Part shown: positions 36,752 through 45,694 of the stretch, piece by piece
Position numbering within the stretch: the stretch's first letter is position 1
How the letters are laid out: every line of letters begins with the position of its first letter
Source of the DNA: Cellulomonas sp. KH9
GTDB taxonomy: Bacteria > Actinomycetota > Actinomycetes > Actinomycetales > Cellulomonadaceae
Direction of reading: 5' to 3'
NCBI RefSeq assembly: GCF_900114185.1
Contig: NZ_FOSE01000002.1
Span: forward strand, 807,909 to 871,908
DNA: 64,000 bases
Notes under the pieces: model-generated
The model's input: the letters and a program-made list of their open reading frames with translations, nothing else
What the model was told of the DNA's origin: nothing
The model's database searches: none
Position numbers and translations under genes: made by a program

Positions 36752-38350
36752 TCAGCCGCGCGCGGGGCGTGCGTCCTCGCGGACCGCGACCGCACCCGTG
36801 GCGCCCACGACGCCCACCGGGTCCAGCGTGGCGACGAGCGGCCCGTCCTCCTGCTCGAGCGTGAGCGCGACGGCCCAGACGAGCGGCACGCCACCGACGG
36901 GCTCCAGCTCCACGCCCGCCGCGTCGGGGGCGAGGTCGGCGACGTCCCACGCCCCGGTCGTCCCGGCGTCCACCCGCACGCGGTGCTCGGACAGGACCTG
37001 CCCGTCGCTCCCCAGGACGCGCAGCGTCGCGCTGCCGGCCCCCGGTGCGTCCGCGTCCTGCCCGACGGCGCCCACCACGACCCGCGCCCCGACACCCGCC
37101 GGGAGCGCGATCGCGCCGTGCGCCGCCGGCGCGGTGGCCGCGGACCAGGCGCGGTCGACACGCGGCTCGTCGTCGAGGGCACCGGGAGCACCCGTGCGCG
37201 AGGTGACGGCACCGGCGACCACCGGGACGTCGGCGTCCACCACCACGGTGTAGACCCCGGCCGGCAGCCCGCCGAGCGGCACGTCGGTGACCTCACCGCC
37301 CGTGAGCGTCACCCGGTCGGCACCGGGCAGCGTCACCGGCCCGTCGCCGCCGAGCAGCGTCACCCGGGCGACCGTCTGCTCCGGGCCGGGTGCCAGCAGG
37401 CGCAGGACCGGGGCGTCGGGCGACCCGACCGTCGACTCCGCGGCCACCACGCCCGTGACCACCTGACGCGTCGCAGGGGCGGCGCCGGCCACGACGAGGT
37501 CGGTCCCCGCCGGTGTGAACCCGCGCACGGCGGTGTCCTGGACGTGCGCGGCCACCTGGCCGCCCGTGACGGTGACGTGCACGACGATCGCGGCCTGGTC
37601 GGCTGCGGCGCCGCCGAGGTCGACCGTGGTGGTGGCGCCGGGAGCGACGAGGTGCTGTGCCGCCGTCGGGTCGACCGGACCGCGCGGCCCGTAGATCTCC
37701 AGCTCGACCTGCGCGGCGGTCAGGCCGGGGTTGCTCAGGACCAGCGTCGACGTCGCACCGACCGCGGTCGAGCCGCCCACGAACCAGTGCGCGCTCGAGG
37801 GCGCCCGGCACGACGCGGCGGCCAGGCCCCGCGCGTCGCCGTCGGTGACCACCGAGGTCCCGGTGGCCGCGACCACCGGCGACGTGTCGCCGGGCTGCGC
37901 CCGCACGACGAACGGTGTGCTCCCGCCCTGGACCCGGACGGCGCCACCCCCCGCGGCGACGTCGCGCGCCGCCGTCGTGCCCCCGAGCGGCAGGACCGCG
38001 AGCGGCCCGGCGCCCTCGCCGGCGGCGGTCACGGCGTCGAGCGCGACCTGCGGCTCGACGGGCGCCGGGTCGAACGCCGCGTCACCCCGCTCGGCGCGCT
38101 GCGGCAGCACCACCGGCCCGGGGCACTGGAGCGTCACGGGCGTGGGTGCGACCTCCACCCCGGGTGCGGCGACCGCACGCGCCCCCGCGGCACCGAGCTG
38201 CGTGGCGCCCGCCACGGCACCGCCCGCCATCCCGAGCACCAGCAGCCCCGACGCGGCGCGCGCCAGGCGCCCGCGCCGCGTCCGCGGCCGGGCGCGGCGC
38301 TCGGAGCCCGTGTCGTCGGGCGTCGTCGGTGCGGTCGTCGGTCCGGTCAC
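36752..38350 (-). CDS. DUF5719 secreted/membrane-anchored protein
   Basis: The 532-residue protein has an N-terminal membrane anchor (about 33-60, LARAASGLLVLGMAGGAVAG) and a long beta-rich extracellular region without cysteine motifs, typical of DUF5719. Repeated immunoglobulin-like strands such as STLVLSNPGLTAAQVELEIYG suggest two or three beta-sandwiches. The GTG at 38350 overlaps the stop of the giant GT2 gene in GTGA, so the two are made together. In actinobacteria this pair is regularly found next to whiB2. Function unknown; probably part of the same envelope glycan system. Confidence 0.82.
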   Translation of the reverse strand: MTGPTTAPTTPDDTGSERRARPRTRRGRLARAASGLLVLGMAGGAVAGATQLGAAGARAVAAPGVEVAPTPVTLQCPGPVVLPQRAERGDAAFDPAPVEPQVALDAVTAAGEGAGPLAVLPLGGTTAARDVAAGGGAVRVQGGSTPFVVRAQPGDTSPVVAATGTSVVTDGDARGLAAASCRAPSSAHWFVGGSTAVGATSTLVLSNPGLTAAQVELEIYGPRGPVDPTAAQHLVAPGATTTVDLGGAAADQAAIVVHVTVTGGQVAAHVQDTAVRGFTPAGTDLVVAGAAPATRQVVTGVVAAESTVGSPDAPVLRLLAPGPEQTVARVTLLGGDGPVTLPGADRVTLTGGEVTDVPLGGLPAGVYTVVVDADVPVVAGAVTSRTGAPGALDDEPRVDRAWSAATAPAAHGAIALPAGVGARVVVGAVGQDADAPGAGSATLRVLGSDGQVLSEHRVRVDAGTTGAWDVADLAPDAAGVELEPVGGVPLVWAVALTLEQEDGPLVATLDPVGVVGATGAVAVREDARPARG

Positions 38351-41300
38351 GTGCGCATCCCCCGACGTCGTCGCAGCGGCAGCGCCAGCAGGACCGTGAC
38401 CAGGGTGGTCAGGGCCAGCACCGCGACCCACGGCGTCCGGTGCGGCACCACGTACCGGACCTCGAGCGCGCCGCCGTCGGAGCCCAGCTCGAACGCCTGG
38501 CGCCAGCCTGCGTCGGCGGCGGGCAGCGCGCGGCCGTCCAGCCACGCGCGCCAGCCCGGGTCGGAGCGCTCCGCGAGCACCAGCACGCGGCGTCCCTCGC
38601 CCTGCGGCACGGTCGTGGCGACCGCGCGCCCGTCGGCGGGCACCTCGACGGCCGCGGCGCCCGGATCGGTCACGTCCTGCCCGGCGCCGAGCAGGCGGGC
38701 CCAGGAGGTGACCACGTCGCCCTGCGCGGGGCGCACGCGCCACAGGGTGGCCGCGCTGTCGTGCGTCACGCGCTCCAGCCCGGCGGTGGCGTCCAGCACC
38801 CCGACGAGCCGGGCGCGGGCGGCGCGGGTCCGCGCGTCGTCGTCCGTGGCGGCGGGCACCAGCACGTCGGCCACGCCCAGCGCGCCGACGGCGTGCGCCA
38901 CGTCGCCCGCCGCCCCCTGCACCAGCCGCGCGGCGAGCCCCGCGACCTCGGCGGACGGGTCGTCGGGACCGGTCACGACCGGCTCCCGGAGCGACCCGGT
39001 CAGCGTGCGGGTGGTGACGGCGGCGGCGTGGTCCACCTGCTGGTCGCCGTCCGACCGCAGCAGCGACCAGTCGACGGACCCGTCACCGCGTGCGGTCAGG
39101 GCCAGCACGCGCGACGCGGCGGCGGACCGCCCGGCCTGCTGCCCGACGACCGGGACGACGGGATCGCCCGAGGCGCGCAGCCCGACGGCGTCGCCCGTGC
39201 GCGCCGACCACGCCCAGCCGAGCGTGCCGCACGCCACGGCGACGACGGCCACGACCGTGGTGATCGCCACCAGGGGCTGCCGCCAGCCGAACGACTGCCG
39301 GGCGAGCCGGGCGGTGAGCCGGTCGCTGCCCAGCACGGCGGCGCCCAGCAGGCCCAGCGTGGTCAGCGACACGGTCGCGCCCGTCCACGCGGGTCCCACG
39401 ACGTCGGCACCGGCGGCGGCCGGCAGCACGGCGACCGCCGCACCGGCGGCGACCCCGACCGCGGCGACGGTCCAGCAGACGCGCACCCCGCGGGCGACGG
39501 GCCGGCCGCGCAGCAGCGCACCGGCCGCGAGCAGCACCAGCACGGCACCCGTCAGGTACGGCCAGGCGACGGTCAGCACCTCGGGCAGCCCTGCCGGCAC
39601 CAGCCCGGCCGGGTCCGCCGGGACGCCCAGCGCACGCGCCCACGCCGCGGCGGGCTCGACGGGCGTCGCCGGGCCGGGCTCCGCCAGGAGCAGCCGGACG
39701 CCCGCGACGCCCCGCGTGCCGACCTCGACGAGGAACGGCGTCAGCAGCACCAGCGTGGGAACGACCACCCCGAGCACCCGGACGCGTGCCCGCGGCACCG
39801 TGGCCGCGACCACCACCACGAGCAGCAGCGCGGGCAGGAGCAGCACGGGCGCGGCCGCGACGGCCACGGCCAGCGCGATCGCCGCACCCGCCGCGGCGGC
39901 GACCGAGCCCGTGGGGTCGGGTGCCCCGACGAACGTCGCGACCACGGACGGCTCGTCCGACGGGGTGGTCCCGGACCGCGCGTCACCGGCGGCGGTCACC
40001 GGTCGTGCGACGGGGACGGCCCCCGACCCGGGCGACCGCGGTGCCGGCACGACGCCGACGCCCCGGACGGGCGTGACGACGTCGACCTCCGCATGCGGTG
40101 CACCCACCGCACCGGGCTCCGCACCCGCCTCACCGTGCTCCGCGCCCGTCGACGCGCGGACGCCCAGCGGGGCCACGTCGGCACCGAGCACCCGGCGTGC
40201 GGCCGCGGCGGCCCGCTCGTCGGCGGCGACGTCCGCATCGGGCTCGTCGACCTCCCGCCGTGCGGTCGAGATGCCGGAGAGGACCTGGTCCACGCGCTGC
40301 ACCCCGACGGCGCGCGCGAGCCCCAGCGCCACCCAGGGCAGTGCGCAGTGCGCGACGACCGCACCCACCCGACCGTCCCCGACGGCCAGCAGCAGCGCGG
40401 GCGCGGACGCCCAGACCAACGCGGCCCACGCGCGCACGACGACCGAGCGGGTCGCGGCGCCGGCAGCCGCCCACGCCCCGAGGCCGGACAGCACGACGGC
40501 TCCCAGCACGAGCACCGCGACGGCCGCGGCCGGCGCTCCACCGAGGAGCGCCGCGAGCGAGGCGAGGACCACGAGGAGCGGGTCGGCGGGGCCGGGTGCC
40601 CCGACACCGGCGGCGACCCAGCCCGACGTCGCGGCCGACCACAGGTCACCCAGGCCCGTCGTCGTGCGTGCGAGGGCGTCACCGACGAGCGGTGCACCCG
40701 CCGCGACGGGGCTCAGCAGGGGACCGACGGCGGCGACGGACAGCAGCACGAGCGCCGCGGCGACCACGGCGAGCGTGACGCGACGCCGGGTCGCCAGGAG
40801 TGCCAGCTCCCGCAGCTCCAGCTCGCTGGGCGCGCGCACCAGGCGGCGCTCCTCCAGACGGGCCAGCCGACGGTCGCGGGCCTGCTGCCAGACGTCCCGC
40901 CAGGTCGCCTGCAACGGGCGCAGCGTCCGCCGGGGCAGCACGCGGGAGGCGCGCGCGCGGCGCCGTGCCCGGATCACCGGGCCGGGGCGCAGCAGCACGA
41001 GGAGCGCGACGCGCAGCTCCGCCACCGCCAGCTGCGGGTGCTTGGCAGCGACCTGTCCGAGGGAGCGCAGGACCGCCACCGCCACCGTCATGGCCGCGAC
41101 CAGCGGCACGAGCGGCAGCGGCGCGCTCGCGAGCCGCTGGTGCAGCAGGGACCGTCGCCGGGCCGGGAACGAGCGGGTCGGGTCGGCGCTGTCCGGCTCA
41201 CCGTCCCCGTCGAGGTCGACCTCGCCCGGGGCGGCGTCGGACTCCGCACCGCCGCGCGCCGTGCGCAGGCCGTGGTACGACGCCTGCGCGTGCCGGACGA

Positions 41301-42030
41301 CAGCGGTGGGCACGACGACCACGCGGTGCCCCGCGAGCCGCGCCCGCCGCGACAGGTCCAGCCCGTCACCGAACCGACCCAGCGCCGGGTCCGTGCCGCC
41401 GAGCGCGTCCCAGACGTCGCGGCGCACCAGCGCGCCGGCGATGCCCACACCGAGCACGTCGGTGCGGCCGTCGTGCTGGCCCTGGTCGAGCTCACCGGGC
41501 TCGACGTCGGTCATCCGCCGTCCCGAGCGGGTCGTGCGCACGCCCACCTCGAGCAGCCGCTCCGGGTCCGTCCACGTCCGCTGCTTGCAGCCGGCGACCG
41601 CGACCGACGGCGCGTTGGAGACCGTCCGCACGAGCCGGGCCAGGGCCTCGGGCGCAGGGGCGCTGTCGTCGTGCAGCAGCCACAGCCACGTGGTCGGGCG
41701 CTCACCCAGCGCCTCCGCCAGCGCGTCCAGGCCTGCCTGCACCGCCTCGCCGAACGTCCGGGCGTGGGGCGCACGCACGGTCGACAGCCGCGGGGCGGGC
41801 GCGGGGACCGCCGCGAACGCGTCGTCGAGGACCGGTCCGACCCGCTCGTCCGCGGGTGCGACGTCGACGACCAGCACCCGCAGGGGGCGCCGCGACTGGG
41901 TCGCGACGGCACGCAACGTCGTCGCGAGGTAGCGGGTGCGACCGCGGGTCACGACCACCGCGGTCACCGGTGTCGTCACCGGCACCGCGGCCGTCGTGAT
42001 GGGGTCCGCAGGGGACAGCGTGTCAGTCAT
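38347..42030 (-). CDS. Giant GT2 glycosyltransferase with multi-span membrane region
   Basis: The 1227-residue protein has an N-terminal GT2 domain (1-270: VTAVVVTRGRTRYLATTLRA, WLLHDDSAP, RFGDGLDLSRRARLAG), then two spans and a basic cytoplasmic loop (about 320-420), about 12 membrane helices (420-1010) and a C-terminal extracytoplasmic domain (1010-1200) ending in one span. A hydrophilic insert of about 120 residues (about 585-705) interrupts the membrane region. The organisation recalls GT-C-like membrane transferases linked to a GT2 domain. It likely moves or modifies a lipid-linked sugar. It lies downstream of whiB2 and is coupled to DUF5719. Confidence 0.82.
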   Translation of the reverse strand: MTDTLSPADPITTAAVPVTTPVTAVVVTRGRTRYLATTLRAVATQSRRPLRVLVVDVAPADERVGPVLDDAFAAVPAPAPRLSTVRAPHARTFGEAVQAGLDALAEALGERPTTWLWLLHDDSAPAPEALARLVRTVSNAPSVAVAGCKQRTWTDPERLLEVGVRTTRSGRRMTDVEPGELDQGQHDGRTDVLGVGIAGALVRRDVWDALGGTDPALGRFGDGLDLSRRARLAGHRVVVVPTAVVRHAQASYHGLRTARGGAESDAAPGEVDLDGDGEPDSADPTRSFPARRRSLLHQRLASAPLPLVPLVAAMTVAVAVLRSLGQVAAKHPQLAVAELRVALLVLLRPGPVIRARRRARASRVLPRRTLRPLQATWRDVWQQARDRRLARLEERRLVRAPSELELRELALLATRRRVTLAVVAAALVLLSVAAVGPLLSPVAAGAPLVGDALARTTTGLGDLWSAATSGWVAAGVGAPGPADPLLVVLASLAALLGGAPAAAVAVLVLGAVVLSGLGAWAAAGAATRSVVVRAWAALVWASAPALLLAVGDGRVGAVVAHCALPWVALGLARAVGVQRVDQVLSGISTARREVDEPDADVAADERAAAAARRVLGADVAPLGVRASTGAEHGEAGAEPGAVGAPHAEVDVVTPVRGVGVVPAPRSPGSGAVPVARPVTAAGDARSGTTPSDEPSVVATFVGAPDPTGSVAAAAGAAIALAVAVAAAPVLLLPALLLVVVVAATVPRARVRVLGVVVPTLVLLTPFLVEVGTRGVAGVRLLLAEPGPATPVEPAAAWARALGVPADPAGLVPAGLPEVLTVAWPYLTGAVLVLLAAGALLRGRPVARGVRVCWTVAAVGVAAGAAVAVLPAAAGADVVGPAWTGATVSLTTLGLLGAAVLGSDRLTARLARQSFGWRQPLVAITTVVAVVAVACGTLGWAWSARTGDAVGLRASGDPVVPVVGQQAGRSAAASRVLALTARGDGSVDWSLLRSDGDQQVDHAAAVTTRTLTGSLREPVVTGPDDPSAEVAGLAARLVQGAAGDVAHAVGALGVADVLVPAATDDDARTRAARARLVGVLDATAGLERVTHDSAATLWRVRPAQGDVVTSWARLLGAGQDVTDPGAAAVEVPADGRAVATTVPQGEGRRVLVLAERSDPGWRAWLDGRALPAADAGWRQAFELGSDGGALEVRYVVPHRTPWVAVLALTTLVTVLLALPLRRRRGMRT

Positions 42031-42114
42031 GCTCGCGCCATCATGCCGTCGCGGTGCCGCATCGGGCGGGAGGCCGCCCGGGCGTGGCGCAGCGGAGCGC
42101 CGACGCCGGCACCG

Positions 42115-42444
42115 TCAGACCACGCGCCGCTTCAGCTTGCGCCGCTCACGCTCGGACAGCCCGCCCCAGATACCGAACCGCTCGTCGTTCGCGAGGGCGT
42201 ACTCGAGGCACTCGGCGCGCACGTCGCACTGGGTGCACACCTTCTTGGCCTCGCGGGTGGACCCGCCCTTCTCGGGGAAGAAGGCCTCGGGGTCGGTCTG
42301 CGCGCACAGGGCACGCTCCTGCCATCCCATCGGCCCGTCGTCGTCCGGCGTGCCGAACATGGAGAGCACGTTGGAGGCGGGCTGCACGGGTGCGGGGGTC
42401 GCGGCGTCGGTCGGGAAGCTCTCGTCGTCGAGCAGGTGCCACAT
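42115..42444 (-). CDS. whiB2: WhiB2-type iron-sulfur regulator
   Basis: The 109-residue protein carries the four WhiB cluster cysteines: one in ERALCAQTDP, then C, C and C in KKVCTQCDVRAECLEY. They are followed by the GIWGG turn and a basic tail RERRKLKRRVV that binds DNA or the sigma factor. The sequence FFPEKGGSTREAKKVC fits the WhiB2/WhmD branch, which controls septation and wall synthesis. ATG 42444 has GGAGG 7-8 bases upstream. The gene precedes the giant GT2 gene on the same strand. It has the clearest -35/-10 promoter in the window, with a leader of about 137 bases. Confidence 0.93.
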   Translation of the reverse strand: MWHLLDDESFPTDAATPAPVQPASNVLSMFGTPDDDGPMGWQERALCAQTDPEAFFPEKGGSTREAKKVCTQCDVRAECLEYALANDERFGIWGGLSERERRKLKRRVV

Positions 42445-42587
42445 ACGTGCCTCCGCGGAAGTCGTGCTCGGTGGTGCTCATGCTGGCCGGTGCTGCCAGT
42501 GCGCCGTCGTCCTGCTGATCACGCCCGATCCGGCCGGTGCGGCGCGGAGGCCGCGACGGTGGTGCGCGTATGAATCAACTCTCAAGA

Positions 42588-42616
42588 ATTACACGCGTGT
42601 CGTTCGCGATCGTCAA
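42588..42616 (-). promoter_or_regulatory. whiB2 promoter with long leader
   Basis: On the minus strand TTGACG (42616-42611), 17 bases and TGTAAT (42593-42588) match the sigma-70 consensus. It sits in an A/T-richer island of the 332-base gap before whiB2. Transcription would start near 42581, leaving a leader of about 137 bases with GGAGG before the ATG. The rest of the gap (42617-42760) shows no gene. Confidence 0.75.
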
Positions 42617-42763
42617 CCGGAGACGTGCTATCTGCCCGAGTTGTCCGGGTGAAAGTTCTGTGCGCACGGCGTGGCGTCCGCGAGCCGTGCCACGGACCGG
42701 CCACGGGACCCCGTCGGCCCCGTCCACGCCCCGCGCGAACCCGCGCACCGACGGCCCGGCTGA

Positions 42764-42769
42764 CAGGAT
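42764..42769 (+). promoter_or_regulatory. Candidate leaderless -10 box of TIGR03089 gene
   Basis: CAGGAT lies 7 bases before the GTG at 42777. If correct it rules out the ATG at 42768, which overlaps it. Confidence 0.35.
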
Positions 42770-42776
42770 GGCCGAC

Positions 42777-43526
42777 GTGACCACGACCCTGCCCCGCGTC
42801 CTCGAGCAGCTCACCCGCGACCCCGGTCGACCGCGCGTGACCTGGTACACGGACACCGAGCGCGTCGAGCTGTCCGGCACCGTGCTCGTCAACTGGGTCA
42901 CCAAGACCACCAACCTCCTGGTCGAGGAGCTCGACGCGGGACCGGGCGCACGGGTCCTGCTGGACCTGCCCGCCGCCTGGCGCGCCCTCACGTGGGCGCC
43001 GGCCGTCTGGCGGTCGGGTGCGTGCGTCGTGCTGCCCGACGGCACCGGCCCCGTGGACGGCGGGGGCGTCGACGTCGTCGTGACCGACCGGCCGGAGGCC
43101 CACACGACGGGCGCACCGCTCGTGGCGGTCGCCTCCCCCGCGCTCGCGCGCTCCTGGCCCGGCCCGCTGCCCGCCGGAGCCCTCGACGCCGCCGCGGCCG
43201 TCATGACCTACGGCGACACGCTGGGGTGGCTGCCCGCCACGGACGCCACCGCCCCGGCGCTCGTCACCCCGACCGGCTCGACCACCCACGCGGCGCTGGT
43301 CGAGCACGCCCGGACGGTCGCCGGCACCGGCTCGGCGGGTGCACGCGTCCTGCTCGACGTGGGCTCGACGGCCGACCGGGGCGCCGCGCTGGCGGCCACG
43401 CTGACGACCGCCCTGGCCGCCTGGAGCGGCGACGGCTCGCTCGTCCTGGTCGGCCCCGGGCTCGACGCGCAGGCCCGTGACCGGCTGCGGCGCACGGAGC
43501 GCGTGGACGCCGACGCGACCGCCTGA
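42777..43526 (+). CDS. TIGR03089 family protein
   Basis: The 249-residue protein resembles the N-terminal part of acyl-CoA synthetase/AMP-binding enzymes but is much shorter. [23 protein letters not shown] aligns with the start of such enzymes, and [19 protein letters not shown] recalls the P-loop region. The C-terminal catalytic lid domain is absent. TIGR03089 proteins are actinobacterial and uncharacterised. The start is GTG 42777 by -10 spacing; ATG 42768 would add three residues. It is divergent from whiB2. Adenylation activity is doubtful. Confidence 0.75.
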   Translation: MTTTLPRVLEQLTRDPGRPRVTWYTDTERVELSGTVLVNWVTKTTNLLVEELDAGPGARVLLDLPAAWRALTWAPAVWRSGACVVLPDGTGPVDGGGVDVVVTDRPEAHTTGAPLVAVASPALARSWPGPLPAGALDAAAAVMTYGDTLGWLPATDATAPALVTPTGSTTHAALVEHARTVAGTGSAGARVLLDVGSTADRGAALAATLTTALAAWSGDGSLVLVGPGLDAQARDRLRRTERVDADATA

Positions 43527-43598
43527 GCACATCCGGCCCCGGCGGGACGTCCGGTCTGCCCGGAGGCCACCCGATTCCTGCCACCAGCGGGCATGCGC

Positions 43599-43604
43599 CA
43601 CAAT
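43599..43604 (+). promoter_or_regulatory. Candidate leaderless -10 box of rmlA
   Basis: CACAAT lies 7 bases before the ATG at 43612 and matches four of six -10 positions. Confidence 0.45.
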
Positions 43605-43611
43605 GGCGCGC

Positions 43612-44478
43612 ATGCGAGGAATCATCCTGGCCGGCGGGTCCGGCACACGGTTGCACCCCATCACCCTCGGCGTGAGCAAGCAGCTCGTGCCGGTCTACGA
43701 CAAGCCCATGGTGTACTACCCGCTCTCCACCCTGATCCTCGCGGGGATCCAGGACGTCCTCGTCATCACGACGCCGCACGACGCCGAGCAGTTCCGGCGG
43801 CTGCTCGGTGACGGGTCGCAGTTCGGCATCAGCATCGAGTACGCGGTCCAGGCGGAGCCGAACGGGCTGGCGCAGGCGTTCGTCCTCGGTGCCGACTTCG
43901 TCGGGGACCAGCCCGTCGCGCTGGTGCTCGGCGACAACATCTTCTACGGCCCGGGACTGGGCTCGCGGCTCCAGCGCTTCGGGGACATCGACGGCGCCGC
44001 CGTGTTCGCCTACCGCGTCGCGGACCCGACGGCGTACGGCGTCGTCGACTTCGACGCGGAGGGCCGCGCCCTCTCGCTCGAGGAGAAGCCGAGCAACCCG
44101 CGCTCCTCCTACGCGGTGCCCGGCCTGTACTTCTACGACAACGACGTCGTGGCGATCGCGCGGGACCTGCGCCCGTCGGCGCGCGGCGAGTACGAGATCA
44201 CCGACGTCAACCGGACCTACCTCGAGCAGGGCCGGCTGCAGGTCGAGGTGCTGCCGCGCGGCACCGCGTGGCTCGACACCGGCACGTTCGACTCGCTGCT
44301 GGAGGCGTCGGAGTTCGTCCGCACGGTCGAGGCGCGCCAGGGGCTGAAGGTCGGCGCCCCGGAGGAGGTGGCGTGGCGACGCGGCTTCCTGTCGGACGAC
44401 GACCTGCGGGCGCGCGCCGAGGCGCTCGTGAAGTCCGGGTACGGCAGCTACCTGCTGGGGCTGCTCGAGCGGGGCTGA
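43612..44478 (+). CDS. rmlA: Glucose-1-phosphate thymidylyltransferase
   Basis: It makes dTDP-glucose from glucose-1-phosphate and dTTP, the first step to dTDP-rhamnose. The 288 residues are a standard length. The signature [18 protein letters not shown] is at 8-25, with [11 protein letters not shown] and [10 protein letters not shown] following, and EYEITDVN and [10 protein letters not shown] near the C-terminus. MRGIILAGG at 43612 is the normal start, although ATG 43603 is in frame upstream. The stop end overlaps the convergent glycosyltransferase by 31 bases. rmlB, rmlC and rmlD are not in the window, so the rhamnose end product is inferred. Confidence 0.95.
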   Translation: MRGIILAGGSGTRLHPITLGVSKQLVPVYDKPMVYYPLSTLILAGIQDVLVITTPHDAEQFRRLLGDGSQFGISIEYAVQAEPNGLAQAFVLGADFVGDQPVALVLGDNIFYGPGLGSRLQRFGDIDGAAVFAYRVADPTAYGVVDFDAEGRALSLEEKPSNPRSSYAVPGLYFYDNDVVAIARDLRPSARGEYEITDVNRTYLEQGRLQVEVLPRGTAWLDTGTFDSLLEASEFVRTVEARQGLKVGAPEEVAWRRGFLSDDDLRARAEALVKSGYGSYLLGLLERG

Positions 44479-45626
44479 GAGCCGCGTCGCCGCCGTCGTG
44501 CGCCGACCGCCTGCTCGAACGCGGTGAGGTGCACGGCGGCGGACGCGTCCCACGTGAACCCGGCGGCGCGCTCCAGCGCACGTCGCCCGAGGTCCGCGCG
44601 CCGCTGCGGGTCGGCCAGGAGCCCGGCGAGCGCGTCACCGATCGCCGCGGCGTCCGTGCCGGTGTACGCCACGGCGTCACCACCGACCTCGGGCAGCGAC
44701 AGGCGGCGCGTCGTCAGGACGGCGGCACCGCAGGCCATCGCCTCGAGGACCGGAAGGCCGAAGCCCTCCCCCAGGCTCGGGTACGCCACCACGAGCGCAC
44801 CGCCCAGGAGCCCTGCGAGGTCCTCGAGGGGCACGTACCCGGGCACGAGGACGCGCAGCCGGTCGGGCACCCGGGCGAGGGCGTCGTCGATGTTCTGGTC
44901 CCACCCGCGGGCTCCCGCGAGCACGAGCGGCGGAGGGTCCGCGAGGTCGGCGCACGCCCGCACCCACCCGTCGACGAGCGCCACGACGTTCTTCCTCGGC
45001 TCCAGCGTGCCCAGGAACACGACGGGCGGCCGGTCCGCGCCCACCGCGGCCGTCGCGCGGCGCCGGTCCGCCTCGTCGACGGGGCGGAACACGGTGCGGT
45101 CCACCCCGTGCCAGGCCACGTGGAACCGGTCGGCGTGGTGCGCGGCCGACGGGACCGCCGCCAGGACCGCGTCCCGCGTCGCCGCGGACGGCACCACGAG
45201 GGCGTCGGCGCGCGCGACCGCGACCCGGATGGCGGTCCGGAAGAACCGGGCCTTGACGGGCAGGTGCCACTGCGGGTCGGAGAAGAACGTCGCGTCGTGC
45301 AGGGTCACGACCACGGGCAGCCCGGCCGCGACCGGGAGCGTGTAGTGCGGGCTGTGCAGCACGTCGGGACGCACGCGCCGGGCCAGCGCGGGCAGCCCCG
45401 TCTGCTCCCAGGCCAGCCGCACCGGGCGACGGTCCAGCGCGTCCGGGACCTCGTGCACGTCCGCGCCCGACGAGGCCAGCGCGCCGACCCCGGACCGACG
45501 GCACGCGACGACCACGTCGGCGCCGGCCCGCACCAGGGCCGGGACCAGCTCGTCGACGTACCGACCCACACCGCCGCGGTCGTCCGGCACCGCCGTCGCG
45601 TCCACCAGGACCCGCACCTCAGGCAC
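44448..45626 (-). CDS. GT4 glycosyltransferase
   Basis: The 392-residue GT-B enzyme has the N-terminal loop [14 protein letters not shown] and donor motifs [20 protein letters not shown] and [14 protein letters not shown] (EX7E). [13 protein letters not shown] resembles mannosyl- and rhamnosyltransferases of polysaccharide loci. There is no membrane span, so it acts at the cytoplasmic face. GTG 45626 starts [13 protein letters not shown]; the in-frame GTG three codons later is an alternative. The last 31 bases overlap rmlA on the other strand. Donor sugar unknown. Confidence 0.85.
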   Translation of the reverse strand: MPEVRVLVDATAVPDDRGGVGRYVDELVPALVRAGADVVVACRRSGVGALASSGADVHEVPDALDRRPVRLAWEQTGLPALARRVRPDVLHSPHYTLPVAAGLPVVVTLHDATFFSDPQWHLPVKARFFRTAIRVAVARADALVVPSAATRDAVLAAVPSAAHHADRFHVAWHGVDRTVFRPVDEADRRRATAAVGADRPPVVFLGTLEPRKNVVALVDGWVRACADLADPPPLVLAGARGWDQNIDDALARVPDRLRVLVPGYVPLEDLAGLLGGALVVAYPSLGEGFGLPVLEAMACGAAVLTTRRLSLPEVGGDAVAYTGTDAAAIGDALAGLLADPQRRADLGRRALERAAGFTWDASAAVHLTAFEQAVGARRRRRGSQPRSSSPSR

Positions 45627-45682
45627 CCGCCCTCGGGGCGGTACGGAGCAAGGGCCACGGCGTCGTCATCACGGGCACACCG

Positions 45683-45688
45683 TAGTCT
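45683..45688 (+). promoter_or_regulatory. Candidate leaderless -10 box
   Basis: TAGTCT lies 6 bases before the ATG at 45695 in the 68-base divergent gap between two glycosyltransferases. Confidence 0.45.
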
Positions 45689-45694
45689 CTCACC

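Noticed and set aside
36983..41932. A 1649-codon plus-strand frame, and an overlapping 1552-codon one, over DUF5719 and the giant GT2
   Set aside because: Both are low-complexity (Ser/Thr/Arg or Arg/Gly/Asp) antisense shadows of well-formed membrane and GT2 domains.
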